Positions 33,569-42,831 of a stretch of DNA of 64,000 nucleotides are shown one piece after another. The translations under genes were made by a program, and so were the position numbers. Every line of letters begins with the position of its first letter. The first letter of the stretch is position 1. Origin of the DNA: Oscillibacter faecalis_A (GTDB taxonomy: Bacteria > Bacillota > Clostridia > Oscillospirales > Oscillospiraceae). The stretch is from contig NZ_JARFXX010000001.1 in the NCBI RefSeq assembly GCF_029218125.1, forward strand, positions 432,650 to 496,649, given 5' to 3'. The notes beneath the pieces were generated by a model. It saw only the letters and a program-made list of their open reading frames with translations. It was not told the origin of the DNA and ran no database searches.

Positions 33569-34704
33569 AACGAAACCTGCTGAAAAATGACGGTGTCCAG
33601 TCGCTCCTTGCCTCGCTGGTGTGCGTGGTGCTGGGCCTGTTTCTGGGCTACGTGGTGCTGCTGGCTATCAATCCCGCCGGCGCGGGCGAGGCCATCCTCA
33701 CCGTTATCAAAAACTTCCTGACGTATAACCGCCCCTCCTCCCAGTTGAAGTATCTCGGCAATACACTGGTGAAAACGGCTCCGCTGCTGATGTGCGCACT
33801 GTCCATCCTGTTTGCCTACAAGGTGGGCCTGTTCAACATCGGCGCGGCGGGCCAATACTGCATGGGCGCGGCGCTGAGCCTGTACGCGGCGCTGGGCCTC
33901 GGCTGGGGCTGGCTGCCCTGCCTGATTGCGGCCATGCTGGGCGGCGCGGTGCTGGGCGCGATTTCCGGACTGCTGAAGTCCTACTGCAATGTCAACGAGG
34001 TTATCTCCGGCATTATGCTCAACTGGATCACGCTGTACCTTACCAATATGCTGCTGACCACGGTGAAGGAGGATACCAGCCCCTATACGCTGGTGCTGTC
34101 CACCACCAATCCCTCCGCGCTGCTGCCCTCTCTTGGCATTGGGGCGCTGTTTGACAACAATCAGTATGTGGGCCTTGCCCTTCCTCTATCGCTGGTCATG
34201 GCGCTTCTTGTATGGGTGGTGCTGGGCCGGACGAAGTTCGGCTATGAGCTCAAGGCCACCGGCTTTAATAAAAACGCCGCTAAATACTGCGGCATGGCGG
34301 AAAAGCGGAATGTGATTCTCAGCCTGATGATCTCCGGCGCGCTGGCCGGTATGGGCGCGGCGCTGCTGTACCTCACGGGCTACGAGCAGTGGCAGTGCGC
34401 CACCTCCTCCGTGCCCGCCATGGGCTTCAACGGCATTGCCGCCGCCTTCCTTGGCGGACTGAATCCGCTGGGGACGGTGCTGGCCTCCTTCTTCATCCAG
34501 CATATCACCGCCGGCGGCGCTTATGTGGATAAGACCATGTACTGCGCCCAAATCTCCGATCTGATCTCGGCTATTATCATCTATCTCTGCGGCTTTGTGC
34601 TGTTCATGAAGTACGCCATGAACGCCTCCATCGCAAAACGGGAGGAAAAGGCGATTCAAAGGGCGAAAGCTGCGGAAGCTGACGGGAAGGGAGGCGATCA
34701 GTAA
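33565..34704 (+). CDS. Nucleoside ABC transporter permease 1
   Basis: A 379-residue YufP/BmpB-type permease of the BPD_transp_2 family with about eight to ten membrane segments and a basic C-terminal tail. It contains GLFNIGAAGQY and the VNEVISGIMLNWI segment typical of the nucleoside group. Overlaps at both ends show tight coupling. Confidence 0.9.
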   Translation: MKRNLLKNDGVQSLLASLVCVVLGLFLGYVVLLAINPAGAGEAILTVIKNFLTYNRPSSQLKYLGNTLVKTAPLLMCALSILFAYKVGLFNIGAAGQYCMGAALSLYAALGLGWGWLPCLIAAMLGGAVLGAISGLLKSYCNVNEVISGIMLNWITLYLTNMLLTTVKEDTSPYTLVLSTTNPSALLPSLGIGALFDNNQYVGLALPLSLVMALLVWVVLGRTKFGYELKATGFNKNAAKYCGMAEKRNVILSLMISGALAGMGAALLYLTGYEQWQCATSSVPAMGFNGIAAAFLGGLNPLGTVLASFFIQHITAGGAYVDKTMYCAQISDLISAIIIYLCGFVLFMKYAMNASIAKREEKAIQRAKAAEADGKGGDQ

Positions 34705-35645
34705 TGACACTGCTGCTGCAATATACGCTGATTTTTGCCTCCGTGCTGATTTTGGTGGCGCTGGGCGGCTGCTTTGCCGAGCACTCCGGCGTCATCAATC
34801 TGGGCCTTGAAGGCATCATGATTATGGGCGCGCTGGGCGGCGCGCTGACCATGCGCTATCTCCCATCGGACGCACCGGCTATTGTCATTATCCTGTCGGT
34901 CATTCTGGTGGCTGCGGCGGTGGGAATGCTGTATTCCTGTTTGCTGGCGGTGGCCTGTATCAACTTCAAGGCGGACCAGACGCTGGTGGGTACGGCGCTG
35001 AACCTGCTGGGTACTGCCGGGGCCACCGTCATTGTCAAGGCCATCAACACGGCGGCCAACCCCGACGATGTATCCTCCATCATCCAGTATGCCGCACCGA
35101 AAAAGGCGTTTACCGTGAACCTCGGCTCCTTTGAGTTCAGCTGGTTCATGCTGGTAACGGCCCTGCTGCTGGCGGCGTCCTACGTGCTGCTGTACAAGAC
35201 CCGCTTCGGCCTGCGGCTCATGGCCTGCGGCGAGCACCCCCAGGCGGCGGACAGCGTGGGTATCAACGTGTATAAAATGCGCTGGGCCGGTGTGCTGATC
35301 TCCGGCTTCCTCGGCGGCATCGGCGGCATCGTGTTCATCACCGCCGGCGTGTCCGAGTGGCGGTTTGAGTATGGCGTGGCGGGCTTCGGTTTCCTGTCTC
35401 TGGCAGTGATGATCTTCGGCCAGTGGAAGCCTCAGCGCATCGCGCTGGCGGCGCTGCTGTTCGGCTTTTTCCGGGCGCTTGGCAATGTCTATACCGGCTT
35501 TGCCTTCCTGAAGGCGCTGAACGTTCCCAGCTCCGTGTACAATATGCTGCCCTATATCATCTCCCTCATTGTGCTGGCCTTTACCTCCAAGAGCTCCCGC
35601 GCTCCCAAGGCAGAGGGCATCCCCTATGATAAGGGACAGCGATAA
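34704..35645 (+). CDS. Nucleoside ABC transporter permease 2
   Basis: A 313-residue YufQ-type permease. The motif HSGVINLGLEGIM near residue 30 and the ATPase-contact region RLMACGEHPQAADSVGI fit the family. Its ATG overlaps the previous TAA by one base. It is the last gene of the operon, followed by a strong terminator. Confidence 0.9.
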   Translation: MTLLLQYTLIFASVLILVALGGCFAEHSGVINLGLEGIMIMGALGGALTMRYLPSDAPAIVIILSVILVAAAVGMLYSCLLAVACINFKADQTLVGTALNLLGTAGATVIVKAINTAANPDDVSSIIQYAAPKKAFTVNLGSFEFSWFMLVTALLLAASYVLLYKTRFGLRLMACGEHPQAADSVGINVYKMRWAGVLISGFLGGIGGIVFITAGVSEWRFEYGVAGFGFLSLAVMIFGQWKPQRIALAALLFGFFRALGNVYTGFAFLKALNVPSSVYNMLPYIISLIVLAFTSKSSRAPKAEGIPYDKGQR

Positions 35646-35667
35646 AGCAATCAACATCAACGGCCTT

Positions 35668-35702
35668 AAGCCGCCCGAAGGAAATCCCTTCGGGCGGCTT
35701 TT
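35668..35702 (+). terminator. Terminator of the nucleoside ABC operon
   Basis: AAGCCGCCCGAAGG / CTTCGGGCGGCTT stem, then TTTT, 22 bp after the stop. Confidence 0.9.
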
Positions 35703-35752
35703 GCTATGAAATCCGGTTTTGAAGCGCCGCAGTCAGCGGTGCTTTTTTGCTG

Positions 35753-36670
35753 TCAAAGCAGCCACAGGGAAAGAGGGACCGCCAGCGCGGCGGAGAGGAG
35801 CCCCTGCATCAGCTTGCCAAGTACACAGGGCCGCAGCGGAAGGTCGGTGCCATCCAAAATGGCGGCGGTCTGGCACAGAACAGACAGCCCGCCCCACCCG
35901 GCGCAGCCCGCGGCCAGTACAAAGCCCATGCGGTCACAGTGCAAGAGCGGCGTCAGGGAGAACAGCTCCGTAACGCCCACGGTCAGCGCCGCCCAAGGTC
36001 CGGGCAGGCCCCGCAGCGGCGCGGCCAGCACGTAAAAGAGCGTTACAAACGCGCAGACGGACAGCATCCCGGAGGCGGAATCCCGCACTGCCGACACAAA
36101 GGCGCCGGAGAGGGAGGGGGCCTGAAAGGAAATAGCCGGCGGAACGCTGCGGCGGTCAGTGCCGTGTCCTTGAAGCAGCAGTCCCGTCAGCAGCGCGGCG
36201 GCAATATGAAGGAGCCATAGCCACAGTCCCGCCCGGACGCTGCCGAACACGCCCACGCCCAGCACACTGATGAGAAACACGGGGTTGGAATTGTTGCAGA
36301 ACGTCAGCAGCCGCTCCGCCTCGGCGCAGGTCAGCGCGCCAGAGGCGTACAGCTCCGCTGCTGTCCGGGCACCGATGGGATAGCCCCCCACCAGCCCCAG
36401 AAGCAGCGCGGAGGAGGCACAGCCGGGCAGCCGGAACAGCGGCGCCATCAGGCCAGCCGTATGAGGCGCCAGCCATTGACCGAAGCCCAGACGCACCAGC
36501 AGGGCGGTGACGGTCATGAAGGGGAACAGGGACGGAATCACCGTCCCGGCGCAGAGGGTCAGGGCCTTGAGCGCCTCCAGCCGAAGGCGGGCGGCGTCCG
36601 CCAAAAACCAGAGCAGTACGCCGCACAGCACCAAACAGGCATCCGCCCGGTATCCCTTTTTCATCTCCAT
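35753..36670 (-). CDS. YlbJ-like sporulation integral membrane protein
   Basis: A 305-residue membrane protein with about eight hydrophobic segments and the nucleoside-recognition/gate motifs LGLVGGYPIGARTAAEL and LLTFCNNSNPVFLIS, as in YlbJ (SpoVV-type) proteins. In Bacillus this protein helps move dipicolinic acid between mother cell and forespore. The start is unclear: GTG 36673, ATG 36670 or ATG 36664, none with a good site. It is divergent from yqfC-yqfD, another sporulation pair, which supports the role. Confidence 0.8.
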   Translation of the reverse strand: MEMKKGYRADACLVLCGVLLWFLADAARLRLEALKALTLCAGTVIPSLFPFMTVTALLVRLGFGQWLAPHTAGLMAPLFRLPGCASSALLLGLVGGYPIGARTAAELYASGALTCAEAERLLTFCNNSNPVFLISVLGVGVFGSVRAGLWLWLLHIAAALLTGLLLQGHGTDRRSVPPAISFQAPSLSGAFVSAVRDSASGMLSVCAFVTLFYVLAAPLRGLPGPWAALTVGVTELFSLTPLLHCDRMGFVLAAGCAGWGGLSVLCQTAAILDGTDLPLRPCVLGKLMQGLLSAALAVPLSLWLL

Positions 36671-36764
36671 CACCCATGGGAGACTATGCGCCCCGCAGCG
36701 GCCTTATGCGGCGGGACAGGCAAGGAACGCCCCGGCGGCGCATAGAGTTTTTCGAGGTGAGAAC

Positions 36765-37055
36765 ATGGAAAAAAGACGGGAGCAGGGCGGCGTGCTGGGC
36801 AGCGTGGCGGAGCTTTTCGATTTGCCGGCGGATGTGGTGGCGGGACTGCCCCGGCTGGAGCTGGTGGGGAACCGGGAGCTGTATCTGGAGGGCCACACCG
36901 GACTTTTGCGCTACAGCGACACCGGCATTGACGCCAACACCGGCTTCGGCGTGCTGCGTGTCAGCGGCCAGCGCCTGACGCTGCTGGCCATGACCGGGGA
37001 GGAACTGCGAATCGGCGGGCTGATCGACCGCGTGGAGTGGGTGACGGGATGCTGA
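36765..37055 (+). CDS. yqfC: Sporulation protein YqfC
   Basis: A 96-residue protein of the YqfC/YabP family (LPADVVAGLPRLELVGN, then LRIGGLIDRVEW), a mother-cell sporulation factor of unknown biochemistry. GAGGTGAG lies 4 bp before the ATG. It overlaps yqfD, its usual partner. Confidence 0.85.
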   Translation: MEKRREQGGVLGSVAELFDLPADVVAGLPRLELVGNRELYLEGHTGLLRYSDTGIDANTGFGVLRVSGQRLTLLAMTGEELRIGGLIDRVEWVTGC

Positions 37056-38257
37056 GAGAAATTATCAACCGCCTGCGGGGGCAGGTGCGGCTGCGGGTGC
37101 GCTGTCCCTACCCGGAGCGGGTGCTGAACGTGTGCTCCGCCCGAAATCTGGCCTTCTGGGACCTTACGTGGGAGGATGCGGAGACCTTCACCTGCCGCAT
37201 TTCCCGGAAGGATTTCCACCTTTTGCGGCAGGCGGCGGAAAAGCTGGACTGCAGGCTGGAGGTGGTGGGCCGGGAGGGCGTACCCTACGCGCTGGCGCGG
37301 CTCCGGCGGCGTCAGGCGTTGGCGGTGGGAAGCATTGTGTGCGGTATGGCGCTGGTCATCGGCTCGTTTTTTATCTGGGATATTCAGATCACCGGCAACG
37401 AGACCGTGCCGAAGGAGGCCATTTTACAGGCATTGGAGCATAACGGCGTGACGTTGGGGCGCTTCGGTATGAGTTTGGACGGGGAGGACATCCGCAACCA
37501 CGTTCTGCTGGAGCTGCCGGCGCTGAGCTGGATCAACGTCAACGTTTCCGGCTGTCGGGCCAAGGTAGAGGTGCGGGAGCGGCGTCCCGCCCCGGCGCTG
37601 CTGGACCGCCGGGAGCCGTGCAACCTTGTGGCGCGGCGGGACGGACTGGTGCTGCGGGTGCAGGCGTTAGGTGGCACGGCGGCGGTGTTGCGGGGAATGT
37701 CGGTGACAAGGGGGCAGCTTCTTATCTCCGGTGTAGAGGACACGGCCCCCTACGGCGCACGGCTGACCGCCGGACTTGGCCGGGTAGAGGGCCGGACCTG
37801 GTATACGCTGACCGCCAACGTGCCGCTGACTGAGGCGGCCAAGCGGTACACGGGGGAGGAAAAGCGGCTCCGCTCATTGATTTTCGGTACCCGGCGGATA
37901 AAATTCTTTTCAAACAGTAGCATTGACGCCGGTAAATGTGATAAAATGACCGTAAGAACTCCTGTGTGCGTGTTCGGCCTCCCGCTGCCGGTGACGCTGG
38001 AAACGGAAACGCTCCGCTTTTACGAAACGGAGATCGTGGCCTGTGACCCGGCACAGCGGCAGGCGGAGACCGGCGCCGTATTGGAGCAGTATCTCCACAG
38101 CCTTGTGGACGCCTACGGCACCGTGACCGCCGCGCAGGTATCCTCCCGCGTCCGGGGCGATGTCCTGACGGTGACGCTGACGGCGGAGTGCCGGGAGGAA
38201 CTGGGGACGCGGGTTCCCATTTATACAACCGAAGAACCGGGCGGAGCGCCCGGATAG
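37049..38257 (+). CDS. yqfD: Sporulation protein YqfD
   Basis: A 402-residue YqfD protein with one central membrane segment (about 95-115, AVGSIVCGMALVIGSFFIW) and an outer domain beginning ITGNETVPKEAILQAL, which resembles a POTRA-like fold. In Bacillus it is needed for sporulation after engulfment. The start ATG at 37049 overlaps the end of yqfC; an upstream ATG at 37037 is less well placed. It precedes phoH as in many Firmicutes. Confidence 0.88.
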   Translation: MLREIINRLRGQVRLRVRCPYPERVLNVCSARNLAFWDLTWEDAETFTCRISRKDFHLLRQAAEKLDCRLEVVGREGVPYALARLRRRQALAVGSIVCGMALVIGSFFIWDIQITGNETVPKEAILQALEHNGVTLGRFGMSLDGEDIRNHVLLELPALSWINVNVSGCRAKVEVRERRPAPALLDRREPCNLVARRDGLVLRVQALGGTAAVLRGMSVTRGQLLISGVEDTAPYGARLTAGLGRVEGRTWYTLTANVPLTEAAKRYTGEEKRLRSLIFGTRRIKFFSNSSIDAGKCDKMTVRTPVCVFGLPLPVTLETETLRFYETEIVACDPAQRQAETGAVLEQYLHSLVDAYGTVTAAQVSSRVRGDVLTVTLTAECREELGTRVPIYTTEEPGGAPG

Positions 38258-38275
38258 AGCGATAGGAGTGAGTCC

Positions 38276-39250
38276 ATGGAACAGAGAATCAGCATTGAGC
38301 GAATGGAGCAGGCCGTCAATATTTTCGGCTCCTTTGATGAGAACATCCGCCTGCTGGAAAAGGAATTTAATGTGACGGTGACCAACCGGGACGGCGAGCT
38401 GCGGATCAGCGGCGAGGCCGAGGACGTAATGCACGCCGCCAAAGCGGTGCAGGCCATGCTGACACTGTCCTCCCGGGGGGAGGCCCTGGGGGAGCAGAAC
38501 GTTCGCTATATCATCGACATGGTCCGCACCGGAAAAGAAGAACAGATCAGCGAACTGGCGGGGGATGTGCTGTGCATCTCCGCCAAGGGCCGCCCGGTAA
38601 AGCCAAAGACCATCGGCCAGAAGGAATATATCCAGTCGGTGCTGAAAAACACCGTTACCATCGGCGTTGGCCCCGCCGGTACCGGCAAGACGTATTTGGC
38701 CGTGGCGGCGGCGGTGCAGGCGTTCCGGGAAAAGCAGGTGAACCGCATCATCCTCACCCGGCCCGCGGTGGAGGCCGGCGAGCGGCTGGGCTTCCTGCCC
38801 GGCGACTTGCAGAGCAAGGTGGACCCGTACCTCCGGCCGCTGTACGATGCTCTTTTTGATATGCTGGGGGCGGAGACGTACCAGAAGTATCTGGAGCGGG
38901 GCAATATCGAGGTAGCGCCCCTTGCCTATATGCGTGGCCGGACGCTGGATGACAGCTTCATCATTTTGGACGAGGCCCAGAACACCAGCCGGGAGCAGAT
39001 GAAGATGTTCCTGACCCGGCTGGGCTTCGGCTCCAAGATCGTCATTACCGGTGACGTCACCCAGATCGACCTGCCGGACGGTAAAGCGTCTGGACTGCGG
39101 GAGGCTATGCGGGTGCTGAAAAATGTGGAGGGCATCGGTATCTGCGAGCTGACTAACGCCGATGTAGTGCGCCATGTCATGGTCCAGCGCATCGTCCGGG
39201 CTTATGAGAGCTACGAAAACGCCAAAAACGGCGGAAAGGGGAAAAAGTGA
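38276..39250 (+). CDS. phoH: PhoH-family ATPase
   Basis: A 324-residue PhoH protein. An N-terminal KH-like part is followed by the ATPase domain with Walker A GPAGTGKT (about 138-145), RPAVEAGERLGFLPGD and Walker B FIILDEAQN. The family is linked to RNA metabolism with YbeY. GGAGTGAG lies 6 bp before the ATG. Its stop overlaps ybeY. Confidence 0.94.
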   Translation: MEQRISIERMEQAVNIFGSFDENIRLLEKEFNVTVTNRDGELRISGEAEDVMHAAKAVQAMLTLSSRGEALGEQNVRYIIDMVRTGKEEQISELAGDVLCISAKGRPVKPKTIGQKEYIQSVLKNTVTIGVGPAGTGKTYLAVAAAVQAFREKQVNRIILTRPAVEAGERLGFLPGDLQSKVDPYLRPLYDALFDMLGAETYQKYLERGNIEVAPLAYMRGRTLDDSFIILDEAQNTSREQMKMFLTRLGFGSKIVITGDVTQIDLPDGKASGLREAMRVLKNVEGIGICELTNADVVRHVMVQRIVRAYESYENAKNGGKGKK

Positions 39251-39747
39251 TGGCAAAGCGGCACTATATTCCCATCACCGCCGATGTGCCGGGGGTGAAC
39301 GATTCCCAAAGGGCGTTTATCCGCAAGGTCATCCGCACCGCCCTTGCGGCGGAGGGGGTGGACTTTCCCTGCGAGGTGGACGTGCTGCTGACCAATGACA
39401 CGAATATCCACCAGATCAATTTAGATATGCGGGAGGTAGACCGGGCCACGGATGTGCTGAGCTTTCCGGAGTTTGAGCTGACCCCCGGTGAGCTGCCTGG
39501 AGCGGAAGATGCCGACCCCGGCACCGGACTGGTGCCGCTGGGGGATATGGTGATCTCCATGGAGCACGTGGCGGCGCAGGCCAAGGAGTACGGCCACTCC
39601 AACCGCCGGGAGCTTGCGTATCTGGTGGTGCATTCCGTGCTGCACCTGCTGGGCTATGACCATCTGGACGAGGGTCCGCAGAAAAAGCAGATGCGGGGGA
39701 GAGAGGAAGCTATATTGGCAGAACTGGGGATCACCCGGGAGGACTGA
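39250..39747 (+). CDS. ybeY: Endoribonuclease YbeY
   Basis: A 165-residue metal-dependent RNase for 16S rRNA maturation and ribosome quality control. The zinc motif HSVLHLLGYDH is intact, and TDVLSFPEFEL precedes it. Either the GTG at 39247 or the ATG at 39250 can start; the latter is 8 bp after GGAAAGGGG. Confidence 0.95.
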   Translation: MAKRHYIPITADVPGVNDSQRAFIRKVIRTALAAEGVDFPCEVDVLLTNDTNIHQINLDMREVDRATDVLSFPEFELTPGELPGAEDADPGTGLVPLGDMVISMEHVAAQAKEYGHSNRRELAYLVVHSVLHLLGYDHLDEGPQKKQMRGREEAILAELGITRED

Positions 39748-39748
39748 T

Positions 39749-40069
39749 ATGGGAAAATTCGCGTTATATACGATTGGGTTCGCTTTGCTTGCCTGTGTGC
39801 CGGCGATACTGTTGGCAGGGATGTTCAGCGGCGGCGGGGGAGATGTCGCACCATTTTTGCTGGGGATGCTGGCGGTGGGAGCCGTTTTGGCGGGAGCCGT
39901 CTGTCTGAAGGACAAGCTGGATCGAATGGAGGAAACGCTGAAAGCGGTGTCCAAGACCCTCCAAGAGGTCAAAACAGAATTGGAAACAGTGAAGGGACGG
40001 CAGGAAGTCGCGGAGATCAAGCTGGATACTGTGGCGGCGAAGCTGGATACGGCCCGCGATATAGATTGA
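39749..40069 (+). CDS. Small membrane protein with C-terminal coiled coil
   Basis: A 106-residue protein with two N-terminal hydrophobic segments (about 5-23 and 33-51) and then a charged coiled coil (about 55-100, MEETLKAVSKTLQEVKTELE). GGGAGG lies 6 bp before the ATG. It starts immediately after ybeY, so it is co-transcribed. No family was recognised; it may oligomerise at the membrane. Confidence 0.7.
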   Translation: MGKFALYTIGFALLACVPAILLAGMFSGGGGDVAPFLLGMLAVGAVLAGAVCLKDKLDRMEETLKAVSKTLQEVKTELETVKGRQEVAEIKLDTVAAKLDTARDID

Positions 40070-40119
40070 GTGTGTCACACAGGCGGAGATCTGGCCATAT
40101 ACTGTCCTGAGGTGATGGG

Positions 40120-40443
40120 ATGAACGTATTTCGGGACGGCGTGATCGCCTTTTTCTCCGCCGTGGGGATGACCACGGTGGTATGGCTGCTGGCGGGAGCG
40201 GTGCTCCACGCGGGCCGGCCCACGATTCCGGGCCTTTTGTTGGTGCTGCCGGTACGGGGCGAGGCGCCGGCGCTGGAGGCGGACATAAGAGAGCTGCGCC
40301 GGGTGCAGGGGACGCTGCCGGGAGCAAGGCTTATCATCGCGGACTGCGGGCTGACGGAGGATGCCCGGGGCCTTGCCGAGTATCTGGCGGCCCGTGAGGA
40401 AAATGCCGCCGTAACCGCCGGGCCGGATATCCGGCTGGAATGA
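40120..40443 (+). CDS. Hypothetical single-pass membrane protein
   Basis: A 107-residue protein with an N-terminal membrane anchor (about 8-30) and a small cytosolic alpha/beta-like domain (LLLVLPVRGEAPALEADIREL, then ARLIIADCGLTEDARGLAEYL). GAGGTGATGG precedes the ATG. It lies between the coiled-coil protein and recD2 on one strand. No assignment can be made. Confidence 0.6.
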   Translation: MNVFRDGVIAFFSAVGMTTVVWLLAGAVLHAGRPTIPGLLLVLPVRGEAPALEADIRELRRVQGTLPGARLIIADCGLTEDARGLAEYLAAREENAAVTAGPDIRLE

Positions 40444-40468
40444 AAAGAGAGAACGAAAGAGGCATACC

Positions 40469-42691
40469 ATGGAGGAACTGATCTGCCGGGAGGGCACGGT
40501 ACATAGCGTTATTTTTCAAAACGCCGAAAATGGATATACGGTCCTTCGCCTGCTCACCGAGGAGGGGGAGATCGTCACCGTTGTGGGGTGCATCCCCTGC
40601 GTGGCGCCGGGGGAGCACCTGACCGTCACCGGCACATGGGAGACCCACCCCCAGCATGGGGAGCAGCTCCGTGCGGAGGAGCTGGAGCGAAGCCTGCCGG
40701 AGGAGGAAGACGAAATTTTAGCGTACCTGTCCTCCGGCATCTGCAAGGGCGTCGGTCCCGCCACGGCGCGGAGCATCGTGGAGCGCTTCGGCCTTGATAC
40801 GCTGGACATTCTGGAAACGGAGCCGGAGCGGCTCCAGATGATTCGCGGCATCACCGCGAAAAAGGCCATGGAGATCGGCGCGATGTTCCGTCAGCACATG
40901 GGGCTGCGGCGTCTCATGGAATTCCTCTCCCGGTATCAGCTCCCGCCGGTGCTGGCTATCCGGCTGCGGCAGCAGTATGGGGACGGTGCGCTGGAAATGG
41001 TGCGGCGGAACCCTTACCTGCTGTCGGACGATGTGTGCGGCGTGGATTTTTCCGTAACGGACACCATGGCGCTGTCCATGGGCTTTGCGGAGGACTGCGG
41101 TGAGCGGCTCCGGGCGGCCGTGACTTTTGAGCTGACGTTCAATGAAAATAACGGCCATGTGTTCCTGCCACGGGACAAGCTGCTCTCCGCCACCTGTCAG
41201 CTTTTGGACTGCGGCTTGGAGCAGGTGGAGGCGGCGCTGGACGCGCTAACGGAGCAGCACGCCGTGGTCATCGAGCACATCGCCAATGTGCAGGCGGTGT
41301 ATCTCCGGCGGCTGTGGGAGGCGGAAAGCTCCGCCTGTGCCCGGCTGCTGGCGCTGCTGGACATGGACGCGGACCAGAGCCGGTACGCGGAAAGGACGGT
41401 GGCGGAAATCGAGCGGGAGCAGGGCATCACCTATGCGCCCATGCAGCGGCAGGCGGTGGCGCTGGCGGCGAAAGCCGGCGTCATGCTCCTCACCGGCGGC
41501 CCCGGCACCGGCAAGACCACCACGGTGCGGGGCATTGTGGCGCTGTTTCAGAAAATGGGACTGAGCATTGTATTAGCGGCGCCCACGGGTCGGGCGGCCA
41601 AGCGCATGAGCGAGCTGACGGGCATGGAGGCCCAGACGATTCACCGTCTGCTCGGCACCACATGGAACGAAACGGCCCATCAGGTGACGTTCCAGAAAAC
41701 GGAAAAGGAGCCGCTGGAGGCCGAGACCGTGATTGTGGACGAAATGAGCATGGTGGACGTGGCGCTGTTTTCCGCGCTGCTGCGGGCGCTGCGTCCCGGC
41801 ACGCGCCTTGTGCTGGTGGGGGATGCCGACCAGCTCCCCTCCGTGGGCGCGGGGAACGTGTTCTCCGATCTCATCCGCAGCCGAAAAATCGAAACGGTCT
41901 TTTTGCGTGAGGTGTTCCGGCAGGCGGAGCAGTCCGCCATCATCCGCAATGCCCACCGGGTCAATCTGGGCCAGAGCCCGGAGCTTTCCGGCAATCAGGG
42001 GGATTTCTTCTTCCTCTGCCGCCGGGACGCCCAGCGGGCAGTCTCTACGGTGCTGGAGCTGTGCCGCACCCGACTGCCGGATAATATGCACATTCCGGCG
42101 GAGCAGATTCAGGTGCTTACTCCCACCCGAAAGGGCCCTTGCGGCACCGTCAATCTGAACCGGCTTTTGCAGGACGCCCTGAATCCAAAGGCCCCCGGCA
42201 AACGGGAGCTTACGTGGGGCGAGCGGGTGTTCCGGGTGGGGGACCGCATCATGCAGACCCGGAACGACTACGATGTGATGTGGGAAAAGGATGACGGTAC
42301 CGTCGGCACGGGGCTGTTCAACGGTGACGTGGGCCGCATTGCGGACATTGACGCCGGGGGCGAGTGGCTGGCGCTGGATTTTGACGGACGGAAGGCCCTC
42401 TACAGCGTGGAAATGCTCAGCGAAATTGACCTTGCCTACGCTCAGACCGTTCATAAGGCCCAGGGCAGCGAGTACCGCTGTGTGGTGCTGGCGGCCATGC
42501 CCGCCGCGCCGGGACTGATGGTGCGGGGGGTGTTGTATACCGCCTTGACCCGGGCGCGGGAGCTGCTGGTCATCGTGGGGGACGACGCGGCGATTCGTTC
42601 CATGGCGGCCAACGATAAGCGGCAGAAGCGCTACTCCGGCCTGAAGTGGCGGCTGTGCCACGCCGGGGACGAGGTGGGGCAGTCCGAGTGA
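40469..42691 (+). CDS. recD2: RecD2-type DNA helicase
   Basis: A 740-residue SF1 5'-3' helicase. An N-terminal OB-like and helix-hairpin-helix region (GICKGVGPATARSIVERFG) is followed by Walker A GGPGTGKTT (343-351), Walker B VIVDEMSMV, LVGDADQLPSVG and the C-terminal motif TVHKAQGSEY with TALTRAR. RecD2 acts in mismatch and recombination repair without RecBC. The length is normal. Confidence 0.95.
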   Translation: MEELICREGTVHSVIFQNAENGYTVLRLLTEEGEIVTVVGCIPCVAPGEHLTVTGTWETHPQHGEQLRAEELERSLPEEEDEILAYLSSGICKGVGPATARSIVERFGLDTLDILETEPERLQMIRGITAKKAMEIGAMFRQHMGLRRLMEFLSRYQLPPVLAIRLRQQYGDGALEMVRRNPYLLSDDVCGVDFSVTDTMALSMGFAEDCGERLRAAVTFELTFNENNGHVFLPRDKLLSATCQLLDCGLEQVEAALDALTEQHAVVIEHIANVQAVYLRRLWEAESSACARLLALLDMDADQSRYAERTVAEIEREQGITYAPMQRQAVALAAKAGVMLLTGGPGTGKTTTVRGIVALFQKMGLSIVLAAPTGRAAKRMSELTGMEAQTIHRLLGTTWNETAHQVTFQKTEKEPLEAETVIVDEMSMVDVALFSALLRALRPGTRLVLVGDADQLPSVGAGNVFSDLIRSRKIETVFLREVFRQAEQSAIIRNAHRVNLGQSPELSGNQGDFFFLCRRDAQRAVSTVLELCRTRLPDNMHIPAEQIQVLTPTRKGPCGTVNLNRLLQDALNPKAPGKRELTWGERVFRVGDRIMQTRNDYDVMWEKDDGTVGTGLFNGDVGRIADIDAGGEWLALDFDGRKALYSVEMLSEIDLAYAQTVHKAQGSEYRCVVLAAMPAAPGLMVRGVLYTALTRARELLVIVGDDAAIRSMAANDKRQKRYSGLKWRLCHAGDEVGQSE

Positions 42692-42780
42692 GCGGGGCTT
42701 TACTCTCCCCGGAAAATTCCCCGTTTGTTGCACGAGAACGTGCATCAACCCCGCAAAATTTTTCTAAAGATTAAAAAACG

Positions 42781-42815
42781 AACAGGAGCGCCCGCTGCAA
42801 ACGGGCGCTCCTGTT
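42781..42815. terminator. Bidirectional terminator between recD2 and the second ABC cassette
   Basis: AACAGGAGCGCCCG / CGGGCGCTCCTGTT 14-bp stem with 7-nt loop; T-run on the right, A-rich on the left, between convergent genes. A smaller TGCACG / CGTGCA hairpin precedes it near 42729-42744. Confidence 0.85.
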
Positions 42816-42831
42816 TTATTTATGCACTTTT

